This document shows positions 53,327 to 61,644 of a DNA stretch of 64,000 nt, piece by piece. The notes under the pieces were generated by a model. That model was given only the letters and a program-made list of their open reading frames with translations. It did not search any database and was not told the origin of the DNA. Both the position numbers and the translations under genes were made by a program. The stretch comes from an uncultured beta proteobacterium (lineage in GTDB: Bacteria; Pseudomonadota; Gammaproteobacteria; Burkholderiales; SG8-41), in the NCBI GenBank assembly GCA_903893565.1, contig CAITMU010000037.1:1-64000 (forward strand), in the 5' to 3' direction. Every line of letters begins with the position of its first letter. The first letter of the stretch is position 1.

Positions 53327-55708
53327 ATGTCTGCTTCTATCCAAAGTGCCAAGATTGGCGACTCCGTCATTAGAAAAGAAGACCATCGCCTAGTGACCGG
53401 GGCCGGTTGCTTTAGTGATGACGTGAACCTCCCCGGACAAGCCTACAGCGTGATGTTGCGCTCGCCGCACGCCCACGCCAAAGTGCTGGGCATTCACACA
53501 AAAAACGCGCTGAAGTGCCCTGGCGTTATTAGCATCCTGACAGGCCAAGACCTGATTACAGACAAGATTAAAGCCATACCCCACCGCCCCTTTTCCCCCC
53601 ACCCCGCTGACATCATGCTCACCAACTCCGATGGCAGCGAGATGTTCATGGCCCCCCATTACCCCCTAGTCGTGGACAAGGTGCGCCATGTCGGTGAAGC
53701 GGTCGCCATGGTGATCGCAGAATCGCTTGCCGCAGCCAAAGACGGGGCTGAAGCCATCGAAGTGGACTATGAAATTTTGCCCAGTGTCACTGACACCGTT
53801 AGTGCTGCAAAGAAAAATGCACCACGGGTTTTTGATACGGCTCCCTCCAATGTGTGTCTGGATGCGGAAACGGGGGATCGCGAAAAAACCGAACAAGCCT
53901 TTGCCAAAGCGGCCAAGATCGTTAGCTTTACAACTTGGATTCCCCGTATCACCGGTGTGCCCTTAGAGCCGCGTGCTGCCGTAGGGGAATACACCGATAA
54001 CGGTCGTCACTACACCCTACACGCCGGAACCAGTGGTGCTTGGCGCACTCAAATGGATATTGCCATTATGCTCGGGGTTCATGAGGACCACGTGCGAGTA
54101 ATCACTAAAGATGTGGGCGGGCATTTTGGCACTCGTGGCATGCTCTACGGCGAATTTCTTTTGGTGGTTTGGGCCGCACGCCGCGTCGGTCGCCCAGTGA
54201 AATGGACCTGCGATCGACAAGAAGCCTTTGTGAGCGACTATCAAGCTCGCGATTTAGCCGTTGAGGCGGAATTGGCTCTGGACGAAAAAGGCCACTTTCT
54301 CGCCATCCGCGGCTCCAATATCAGTAACGCAGGTGGACACACGACCAATTTCTCTCCCTTACGCAAAGGGGTGGAAATTATGTCGACGATCTACCGCATG
54401 CCTGCCGCCTTTTTTAGGGCGCGCGGTGTGGTGAGCAACACCGCACCCACCCGCCCCTACCGTAGTTCAGGGCGCCCTGAGGTGATTTATGTGATGGAGC
54501 GATTAATCGATCTGGCCGCTCTAGCCTGCGGTATAGACCGCGTCACTCTAAGACGCATCAATTTGCTACAAAATCACGAGATGCCCTACACCAATCCCTT
54601 TGGCATGGTGTTTAGCGATGGGGATTATCACCAATCGATGGAAAAAGCGCTTCGCATGGCCGATTGGGACGGTTTCGAACAACGCCGTCAAGAAGCTAAA
54701 ACTCGAGGCCAATGCCGAGGTATTGGGATTGCAAACTATGTCGATACAGCCAGTGGTGTGCCTCGCGAACGCGCTGAAATGACTCTCAGAGCCGATGGTA
54801 CGGTGGAGGTGATTATCGGCACCGTTTCGACTGGACAAGGTCATGAAACGAGCTTTGCTCAATTGGTCACCGATTGGTTGGGTGTGCCGTTTGATCAAGT
54901 GAAGATCCTCACCGGTGACACTCAATTCGTTAAGTTTGGCGGCGGCACTCACTCAGGCCGTGGCCTACGGTTAGCCAGTATTGTCATCCATTCTGCTTGT
55001 CAAACTATCATCAAAAAAGGCAAACGTATTGCCGCCTTGCTACTCAAATGCGAACCCAGTGTCATTGAATTTAAAGAAGGGGTCTTCTACCAAAAAGGCG
55101 AGCTTGGCCAAGAAAGCCAAGGTGGCCCAGTTAGCTTAACCCAAGTGGCTGAGGCCTCAATGGGACTGACTGATTTACCAGAAGAACTGCAAGGCCCTTT
55201 ACGTGCCATTGGGGATGAAACGGTCACAGTGGCTGAATTTCCCTATGGTTGCCAAGTCGTCGAGGTCGAGATCGATCCGCAACTCGGCTCCTTAAAAATC
55301 ATTAACTACACTGCAGTCGATGATGTGGGTCGTGCGGTGAACCCTGCCATCATCCATGGACAAGTGCATGGGGGGATTGCCCAAGGGGTTGGACAAGCCT
55401 TAATGGAGCAAGCCCATTATGATCCGGTGAGCGGACAATTGCTTTCGGGGTCCTTCATGGATTACGCAATGCCGCGGGCGAGTGATTTCCCATTCTTTAA
55501 TGCGCAATACATCGAAATCCCCTCAAAAACCCACCCACTAGGCATGCGCCCCGCAGGCGAAGGCGGCACTGCCCCCGCACTCGGGGTCATGATTAATGCC
55601 ATCTGTCATGCTCTCCAAGACTATGGTGTAAAGCATGTCGAAATGCCGGCAACCTCCGAGCGTATTTGGCAAGCCATTCAACAAGCGCAAGCCACAAAAA
55701 CATCCTGA
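53327..55708 (+). CDS. Molybdenum hydroxylase C, molybdopterin large subunit (CoxL-like)
   Basis: 793 residues. Loops: GGHFGTRG (molybdopterin), PYRSSGRPEVIY as active-site loop, and PAGEGGTAP with the catalytic Glu. The loop differs from form-I CODH (AYRCSFR), and xanthine-dehydrogenase residues (AFRGFG) are absent. So the substrate is a different heterocycle or aldehyde. The following flavin monooxygenase resembles 2,6-dihydroxypyridine 3-monooxygenase, so a pyridine-like ring is a reasonable guess, not proof. Confidence 0.9.
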   Translation: MSASIQSAKIGDSVIRKEDHRLVTGAGCFSDDVNLPGQAYSVMLRSPHAHAKVLGIHTKNALKCPGVISILTGQDLITDKIKAIPHRPFSPHPADIMLTNSDGSEMFMAPHYPLVVDKVRHVGEAVAMVIAESLAAAKDGAEAIEVDYEILPSVTDTVSAAKKNAPRVFDTAPSNVCLDAETGDREKTEQAFAKAAKIVSFTTWIPRITGVPLEPRAAVGEYTDNGRHYTLHAGTSGAWRTQMDIAIMLGVHEDHVRVITKDVGGHFGTRGMLYGEFLLVVWAARRVGRPVKWTCDRQEAFVSDYQARDLAVEAELALDEKGHFLAIRGSNISNAGGHTTNFSPLRKGVEIMSTIYRMPAAFFRARGVVSNTAPTRPYRSSGRPEVIYVMERLIDLAALACGIDRVTLRRINLLQNHEMPYTNPFGMVFSDGDYHQSMEKALRMADWDGFEQRRQEAKTRGQCRGIGIANYVDTASGVPRERAEMTLRADGTVEVIIGTVSTGQGHETSFAQLVTDWLGVPFDQVKILTGDTQFVKFGGGTHSGRGLRLASIVIHSACQTIIKKGKRIAALLLKCEPSVIEFKEGVFYQKGELGQESQGGPVSLTQVAEASMGLTDLPEELQGPLRAIGDETVTVAEFPYGCQVVEVEIDPQLGSLKIINYTAVDDVGRAVNPAIIHGQVHGGIAQGVGQALMEQAHYDPVSGQLLSGSFMDYAMPRASDFPFFNAQYIEIPSKTHPLGMRPAGEGGTAPALGVMINAICHALQDYGVKHVEMPATSERIWQAIQQAQATKTS

Positions 55709-55714
55709 CGCCAC

Positions 55715-55742
55715 AAGGCTGCGTTAGCGCAACGCAACCTTA
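55715..55742 (+). terminator. Stem-loop after molybdenum hydroxylase C
   Basis: AAGG, CT, GCGTT, loop AGCGC, AACGC, AA, CCTT pair with a bulge. It begins 7 bp past the large-subunit stop and could attenuate transcription before the flavoprotein gene. It lacks a strong T-run. Confidence 0.45.
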
Positions 55743-55846
55743 TGGCCTTTTCCTTTTCATACAGTCAGCCTTTTTTTAGACAATAGAAAACGAAACCATT
55801 TTTTTGCACCCCAGATCTTGCATCTGAATCATAGGAAACCCAAGCA

Positions 55847-57106
55847 ATGCCGCACGCTTTAGTCATCGGGGGATCGTTAGGCGGTCTATTTGCCGCAAAT
55901 TTATTACACTCTATCGGTTGGACAGTGGAAGTGTTTGAACGCGTGGGCGATGATCTAGCCAGTCGTGGTGCTGGTATTGGCACCCACGAAGAGATGCTAG
56001 ACATCATGCATCGTATTGGGATTACAGTGGATGCCTCCATCGGCGTACATCCCCTATCAAGAACGTGTCTTAACACTTCAGGACAAACCCATCACAAGAT
56101 GCCTCGCCCCAGAATTTTAAGCTCGTGGGGACGATTATATCGGGCCTTAAAGGATGCTTTTCCAGAAAAAAACTATCATTTTAATAAAACTTTATTATCG
56201 TTTTCTGAAGACCCTGATGGTGTCACCGCATATTTTGCTGATCAAAGCCAAGCCCACGGCGATCTATTGATTGGTGCCGATGGCATTCGATCCAGTGTTC
56301 GCGCTCAAATCATGCCGGATGTAAAACCGCAGTACGCGGGCTACATCGCTTGGCGAGGTCTTATTCCCGAGTCAAGCCTACCGACTGCCTTACATGCAGA
56401 AATCTTTGCCCATAACATGGTGTGTTACCCAGACGGCGATGCGATGACCATGTATGCCGTGCCAGGACCGAACAACGATGTGAGAGAAGGTCACCGTGCT
56501 TATAATTGGGTATGGTACCACCCAGTTGAGGAGTCCCGCGGTCTTGCCGATCTTTGCACGGATCAGAGCGCTCACTGTCATGGCACGGCCATCCCCCCTG
56601 CCCTCATTCGCCCAGAACTTATTCAAACTATGCGTGCCAATGCACACCGCTTACTCGCCCCACAGTGCGCACAGATTATTGATTTAACGCCAGACCCTTT
56701 TTTCCAGGCAATCTTTGACTTATCGTCTCCGCAACTGGTGCAAGGTAGGGCGCTCGTACTGGGGGATGCCGCCTTTGTCGCGCGCCCCCATGTTGGCATG
56801 GGAGTCACCAAAGCAGCACTGGATGCCGAGTGTTTGGCAGACGCCCTAAAACATCATGGATTAACTGATACCGCGTTGGCGTTATTTAACCGCCGACAAG
56901 TGCTTTTTGGTAACCGAGTGATTGCCCGAGCGCGCCATGTGGGTGCCCATTTAGGGGCTCAAGCAACCAAAGCGCCTGAGACATGGACTGAGGAAGAACG
57001 TCATCAAGATCCCGTGCGTATGATGATCGAAAGTGGCACCCGACTTCGCGATGTGCCTCAGTTAATCGAGTTAGTTCTAGAGAATCGACGCGCACCGGGG
57101 GGCTAA
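55847..57106 (+). CDS. FAD-dependent aromatic monooxygenase, 2,6-dihydroxypyridine 3-monooxygenase-like
   Basis: 419 residues of the p-hydroxybenzoate-hydroxylase-type flavoproteins. FAD motifs VIGGSLGGLFAA (6-17), LIGADGIRSSVR, and LGDAAFVARPHVGMG. The RPH-MG stretch and overall pattern resemble the dihydroxypyridine monooxygenase of nicotine degraders. The related HpxO urate hydroxylase is another possibility because of the purine genes in the window, although PuuD already covers that step. Follows molybdenum hydroxylase C by about 140 bp on the same strand. Confidence 0.85.
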   Translation: MPHALVIGGSLGGLFAANLLHSIGWTVEVFERVGDDLASRGAGIGTHEEMLDIMHRIGITVDASIGVHPLSRTCLNTSGQTHHKMPRPRILSSWGRLYRALKDAFPEKNYHFNKTLLSFSEDPDGVTAYFADQSQAHGDLLIGADGIRSSVRAQIMPDVKPQYAGYIAWRGLIPESSLPTALHAEIFAHNMVCYPDGDAMTMYAVPGPNNDVREGHRAYNWVWYHPVEESRGLADLCTDQSAHCHGTAIPPALIRPELIQTMRANAHRLLAPQCAQIIDLTPDPFFQAIFDLSSPQLVQGRALVLGDAAFVARPHVGMGVTKAALDAECLADALKHHGLTDTALALFNRRQVLFGNRVIARARHVGAHLGAQATKAPETWTEEERHQDPVRMMIESGTRLRDVPQLIELVLENRRAPGG

Positions 57107-57262
57107 AAGTCGCAACACTCCGCCAAGAGGGCGCGCATCAGGCCGCCTTCGGTTCACGTCTACATCAACGTCTGCCAACGTGCAAACGTGTAAACGTCTC
57201 ATCATCTAAACGGCCTTGCGGAAATTAAAAAAATCTCGCGATCAGTCCCAGCAACACCAAGC

Positions 57263-58237
57263 CTAATCTAACTGTATACGGGCTTTTCGAATGACTTTGC
57301 CCCATTTTTCATATTCTTCTAAAGCAAACTGAGTATAGGCCTCCGGAGTGCTTCCAATGGCTTGTACCGCATCTCGGGCTAATCGCGCCTGAAAACGAGG
57401 TTCCGATAAAGCCTTGGTCATTGCACGATACAAGTCCATCTGAATGGCAGCAGGCGTTCCCCCCGTGGCCAATAATCCATACCAAATGCTGGCCGTCAAA
57501 TGAGGCAAACCCGCCTCTGCCGTAGTGGGAACATCGGCTAATACGGCGGAGCGCTGAGGTGCCAATATACTGAGCACACGAGTTTTACCCGACTGGATAT
57601 AAGGGTACATCGATAAAACACTGGGGAACATCAACTGCGTTTGTCCGGCTAGAAGATCCAAGGTTGCAGGCGCTGTACCGCGATAAGGCACATGAATGAT
57701 GTTGACCTTCGCTTCTTGGTTAAAAAGTTCTCCCGCTAAATGCAAGGGACTGCCATTGCCACCCGAAGCGAAATTAAGGGATCCAGGTTTTCGATGAGCC
57801 AAGCGAATGAGTTCACGTAAAGAAGGGACGGGTAAGCTCGGGTGGATCACCAAAATGATGGGCGTTGAACCGATTAAAGAAATCGGACTTAAATCAGTTA
57901 TGGGATCGTAATTAAGATTTTTATATAACAGACGATTAACCAAATACGTCGCCGTGGAAACCATTAAAGTATGGCCATTGGGAGGGGCCTTAGCCACCAC
58001 TTCTGCGGCTAACATACTGGGAGTACGGTTTTCCACAAAGAATTTTTGTCCGAACGAATCAGTAAACGCACTGGCCACCAATCGCGCCATAATATCGACA
58101 CCGCCTGCCGGTACCGTGGGCACAATAATTCTAACCGACTGGGTTGGGTAGGTTTGTGCACCCAACATTTTTATACCCATGAGCAAACAAAATATTCCAC
58201 AGAAGTAAAATAACTTTATGCTCAGAGGTCGCTTCAT
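57263..58237 (-). CDS. Bug-family periplasmic receptor overlapping an MFS gene
   Basis: 324 residues from ATG 58237. That start overlaps the MFS stop in TAATG, one shared base, so translation is coupled. The in-frame extension to 58336 would run through the MFS gene and is rejected. Signal peptide MKRPLSIKLFYFCGIFC ends near LGA-QTY. Bug motifs: VPAGGVDIMARLVASAF and VENRTPSMLAAEVVAKA, with GAGG-type positions less conserved than in the other copies. Confidence 0.87.
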   Translation of the reverse strand: MKRPLSIKLFYFCGIFCLLMGIKMLGAQTYPTQSVRIIVPTVPAGGVDIMARLVASAFTDSFGQKFFVENRTPSMLAAEVVAKAPPNGHTLMVSTATYLVNRLLYKNLNYDPITDLSPISLIGSTPIILVIHPSLPVPSLRELIRLAHRKPGSLNFASGGNGSPLHLAGELFNQEAKVNIIHVPYRGTAPATLDLLAGQTQLMFPSVLSMYPYIQSGKTRVLSILAPQRSAVLADVPTTAEAGLPHLTASIWYGLLATGGTPAAIQMDLYRAMTKALSEPRFQARLARDAVQAIGSTPEAYTQFALEEYEKWGKVIRKARIQLD

Positions 58238-59466
58238 TAGGCTTTTTGCACCTCTTGCACTTGCACCACAAAGGCCTCTCGAATCGGCACGTTCGCCAAG
58301 GCTGCCATTGACGATAGCGCTATATCCATCCACCACATGATCGCGTAATTACCGTTGGCTTCAAGCATCAATCCCCCCATATAAGCGCCTAAAAATCCTC
58401 CAATCTGATGGGACAATAAGGTCAACCCAAATAAAGTAGCCAGATAACGCATACCAAAGAGCTTACCGATGATGGCGGCCGTGGGAGCTACCGTCGCTAA
58501 CCACGTCAATCCTAGACCAATCGAAAAAATATAAAACGTGAGATCGGTTTTAGGCGCTGCCATATAAAACAAGATCAATATCGCACGCGAAGCATACATG
58601 CCCACCAGAATATTCTTACTTTTAAGCCGATTGATCAGAAAACCCGTATAGAGGCTACCTACAATATTGGCTAAGCCAATAAGGGCGAGTGACCAACTGG
58701 CGACTTGGGGAAGTAATCCACACAGATTCACTTCGGTAGGAAGATGGGTCACCAGAAAAGCAATGTGAAAGCCACACGTAAAAAATCCCAAATGTAGGAG
58801 TAAATAACTGCGGTCTTTCAGGGCCTGCTGTAGCGCTCGAGTTAAACCACCGGGTTCTGCCGGCGCCATCGCATTCGCTGAAGTTTGTCGATCCATTCGC
58901 TGGACCATCGGCAAGGCTAAAAGAGTGACTAGGGCAAGACTCCAGCACGTATTGATCCAGCCCAATGTCTGTATCAATCGTTGAATGATGGGTGCAAAAA
59001 TGAATTGACCAAATGAGCCTCCGGCATTAATCAAACCGGCAGCCGTACCACGCGATTGTGCAGGCAGTCGCTGACAAGCTGCAGAGATTAATACCGAAAA
59101 ACTCGACGCACCTGAACCGATCGCAGAAATGATCCCCAGTGTTAACGTTAAACCAAAGGTCGTATTCACCCAAGGCGTAATCGATAACCCTAAGGAGAGC
59201 ATCAGCAGTCCACCCAACAATACCGGGCGTGGTCCGTATCGATCCGCCAATGCCCCAGCGAAGGGCTGAACGGCCCCCCACATAAATTGACCGACGGCCA
59301 AGGCAAAACTAATACTGACAATCCCTAAGCCAGTTGCGGTGTTTAACGGGCTAACAAAAAGCCCCATGGACTGGCGAATCCCCATGGTAATCATCAAAAT
59401 GACCGAGGCCATCACAGAGGTCATCCAGAAACTACGCTGCAAGGCAGAGGGCAAAAACTGCATCAC
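58237..59466 (-). CDS. MFS transporter, oxalate/formate-antiporter-like group
   Basis: 409 residues with twelve hydrophobic segments and loop motif A GALADRYGPRPVLLGG. The N-terminal LMITMGIRQSMGLFVSPLN resembles the monocarboxylate/OFA-type MFS group. Its stop overlaps the start of a Bug receptor gene. Substrate unknown; a carboxylate fits the receptor family. Confidence 0.85.
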   Translation of the reverse strand: MMQFLPSALQRSFWMTSVMASVILMITMGIRQSMGLFVSPLNTATGLGIVSISFALAVGQFMWGAVQPFAGALADRYGPRPVLLGGLLMLSLGLSITPWVNTTFGLTLTLGIISAIGSGASSFSVLISAACQRLPAQSRGTAAGLINAGGSFGQFIFAPIIQRLIQTLGWINTCWSLALVTLLALPMVQRMDRQTSANAMAPAEPGGLTRALQQALKDRSYLLLHLGFFTCGFHIAFLVTHLPTEVNLCGLLPQVASWSLALIGLANIVGSLYTGFLINRLKSKNILVGMYASRAILILFYMAAPKTDLTFYIFSIGLGLTWLATVAPTAAIIGKLFGMRYLATLFGLTLLSHQIGGFLGAYMGGLMLEANGNYAIMWWMDIALSSMAALANVPIREAFVVQVQEVQKA

Positions 59467-59900
59467 TTCACACCTTCATGAATGAAAAAATACTGCATAC
59501 GAGAATTTTGCAACCCTGATCCCACCCACTCGCTCATAGGAAAAGCATTATGCCATAGCCCCATCAAAATACCCTAACCCATTGAATAATTTGATTTTAA
59601 ATAAATTCAAGGAACGTTTACCCTCCTTTTCCATCATCAAGCTCATGAATGCTAAAAAAAGCCAATCCCTCAAAAAGGGCATAAAATTAATCCACCAATA
59701 CTTGACGAGCCTATCGCCTAAAGTCATCATCAACGCTGACTGATCGATTATCGAACTCCTCTTTCGGTAAGCCCTAAGGTTTCATAGGGTCTATCACACT
59801 AAAAGACTAAAAAAGAGTGGATAAAACGATGGGATTTAGGACTGACAAACAAGCCCTTTAATCATAAATTTAATAACTACCATTTTTTAAGGAGATTACC
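59467..59900. other. Intergenic region between MFS and TRAP receptor genes
   Basis: About 430 bp with divergent promoters. The minus-strand frame 59548-59733 (61 codons, hydrophobic) lacks a ribosome-binding site that I can see and is likely chance. The end carries AAGGAG for the TRAP receptor. No other feature. Confidence 0.4.
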
Positions 59901-60986
59901 ATGGACCGTCGTCATTTCGTATCGGGAGCGTCCGGACTCGCCGGCATTCTGGCCGCTAGCGTTGCACCCGCTGTACATGCACAAAGTGCAAATATTCGCT
60001 GGCGCTTAGCCTCTAGTTTTCCTAAATCCCTTGACACCCTTTACGGCACAGCCGAAGTTTTTGCCAAAAAAGTCGCAGAGTTATCAGGAGGACGCTTCGT
60101 TATATCAACGCATGCGGCTGGCGAATTAATGCCCGCTTTTGGTGTGGTCGATGGCGTACAACAAGGCACCGTCGAGTGTTGCCACACAGCCGCCTATTAT
60201 TTTTATGGTAAAGACCCCACCTTTGCGATCGACTGCGCTGTGCCCTTTGGTTTGAATGCACGACAAATGACCGCCTGGATGTATGAGGGCAATGGGATGA
60301 AATTATTGCGTGAATTTTTTAGCAATTACAACATCGTCAACTTTCCCTGTGGAAACACGGGTGTTCAGATGGGCGGTTGGTATCGTAAAGAAATTAAAAC
60401 CGTAGAAGACTTTAAAGGCTTAAAAATTCGTATCTCTAATTTAGCCGGTAATGTTCTGGCTAAAATGGGCGCCATTCCTCAATCGATTCCTGGTGGAGAA
60501 ATCTACCAAGCGCTAGAAAAAGGCACGATTGATGCTGCCGAATGGGTAGGCCCTTACGATGACTTAAAACTGGGCTTTTACAAAGTGGTTAAAAATTACT
60601 ACTTGCCGGCCTGGTGGGAAGGGGGGCCTCAATTAAGCCTGTACATCAACAGCAAGGCTTTCGCCGGTCTTTCCAATGAGAATAAAGCCATCGTCGAATG
60701 CGCTAGCGCCTTTGCCCATACTGACATGCTAGCCAAATACGATGCGCGTAATAGTGCCGCACTAAAAGAACTCGTGGGTAATGGCGTGAAGCTTCATACC
60801 TTTTCTAATGCGATTATGGACGCCTCTTTCAAGCACTCCGAGGCGATCTTTACAGAATTAAGCGATACGAACGCCAACTGGAAAAAAGTGTACTCTGACT
60901 ATCGTAAATTCTTACGCGAAGCCAACCAATGGTTCGGTATCGCTGAGTATGCTTATGATCGATACATGCATACTTTAAAACTATAA
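59901..60986 (+). CDS. TRAP transporter periplasmic receptor (DctP/TakP type), Tat-exported
   Basis: 361 residues. The N-terminus MDRRHFVSGASGLAGILAAS is a twin-arginine signal ending near VHA-QSA. The mature start IRWRLASSFPKSLDTLYG and the ligand Arg region GLKIRISNLAGNVLAKMGA match the mannitol/keto-acid TRAP receptor group. AAGGAG lies 6 bp before ATG. The cognate DctQ and DctM genes lie convergent at 61645-63689. Such systems import carboxylates with sodium. Confidence 0.92.
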   Translation: MDRRHFVSGASGLAGILAASVAPAVHAQSANIRWRLASSFPKSLDTLYGTAEVFAKKVAELSGGRFVISTHAAGELMPAFGVVDGVQQGTVECCHTAAYYFYGKDPTFAIDCAVPFGLNARQMTAWMYEGNGMKLLREFFSNYNIVNFPCGNTGVQMGGWYRKEIKTVEDFKGLKIRISNLAGNVLAKMGAIPQSIPGGEIYQALEKGTIDAAEWVGPYDDLKLGFYKVVKNYYLPAWWEGGPQLSLYINSKAFAGLSNENKAIVECASAFAHTDMLAKYDARNSAALKELVGNGVKLHTFSNAIMDASFKHSEAIFTELSDTNANWKKVYSDYRKFLREANQWFGIAEYAYDRYMHTLKL

Positions 60987-61021
60987 CGCCCAAAGCATAC
61001 TTTTATGCTATGAGCCTATCG

Positions 61022-61050
61022 AAGGCAGCCCTCAAGAGGCTGCCTTTTTT
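61022..61050 (+). terminator. Rho-independent terminator of the TRAP receptor gene
   Basis: AAGGCAGCC and GGCTGCCTT form a 9-bp stem (loop CTCAAGA), followed by T6. Located 36 bp past the receptor stop. Confidence 0.9.
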
Positions 61051-61090
61051 ATTGATCAAATAAGCCTCCCAAGCCCCTCGCTTTAGCCCC

Positions 61091-61113
61091 ATGCCAGCAC
61101 TTTGTGCTGGCAT
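61091..61113. repeat. Short palindromic element
   Basis: ATGCCAGCAC, TTT, GTGCTGGCAT: a 10-bp perfect stem with a 3-nt loop and no T-run. It lies between the TRAP terminator and the end of a minus-strand gene. It could be a second hairpin for that gene or an unrelated dispersed palindrome. Confidence 0.5.
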
Positions 61114-61217
61114 CCCTTAATAATGTCAGTATTTTGTAGCTAGGGTGCAACTCATCGAATTAACCCAAGGGCTCGCCGTGAGAAATCATCACACAAACGA
61201 TTTTTAAGGATTCGATA

Positions 61218-61640
61218 TCAGTGTAGACCTTTGACACCATGAGCTAAATGATCAAAAGCGGCTAAAACCTCAGGACTCGCCGTATGAAAAACCTGCGTCC
61301 CCTGATCCGAACGCACCCTCAGACGCGGGGTGATCCACCCTTCACAATGTCGGATACGGATGAGATGAACCTGAGTAATATGATCAATTCTGACTCGCTT
61401 CGTATAAATCCATTGTTGGGTAATAAAGGATTCATCAATCATGGTTTGGCTCTTTAAAATCCAACCATAACCAAAAATACACATTCCCCAACATACACCC
61501 CACGCCCCTCTTGCCCCCATAGACAAGCTCTCTAAGCGACCCATACGAAAAGCCTCGAATGTTAAATATAGAAGGGTAAAAAATAAAATACTGGCTAAAA
61601 TTTTTACCCCCCAAGGATAAGCCGGACCTTGCTTAACCAT
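61218..61640 (-). CDS. Small membrane protein, function unknown
   Basis: 140 residues with two hydrophobic N-terminal segments (VKILASILFFTLLYLTF, then GVCWGMCIFGYGW), followed by a soluble C-terminal part rich in beta strand (IDHITQVHLIRI, LRVRSDQGTQVFHT). This layout is like membrane proteins with a small PH-like domain. It begins 4 bp after the DctM stop and is likely co-transcribed with the TRAP permeases. I do not recognise its family. Confidence 0.7.
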   Translation of the reverse strand: MVKQGPAYPWGVKILASILFFTLLYLTFEAFRMGRLESLSMGARGAWGVCWGMCIFGYGWILKSQTMIDESFITQQWIYTKRVRIDHITQVHLIRIRHCEGWITPRLRVRSDQGTQVFHTASPEVLAAFDHLAHGVKGLH

Positions 61641-61644
61641 GAGC

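Noticed and set aside
57160..57200. Repeated AACGT motif
   Set aside because: Four irregularly spaced copies in a short gap; not a regular repeat and could be chance.
59548..59733. Minus-strand 61-codon frame
   Set aside because: No ribosome-binding site, low complexity, AT-rich; likely chance.
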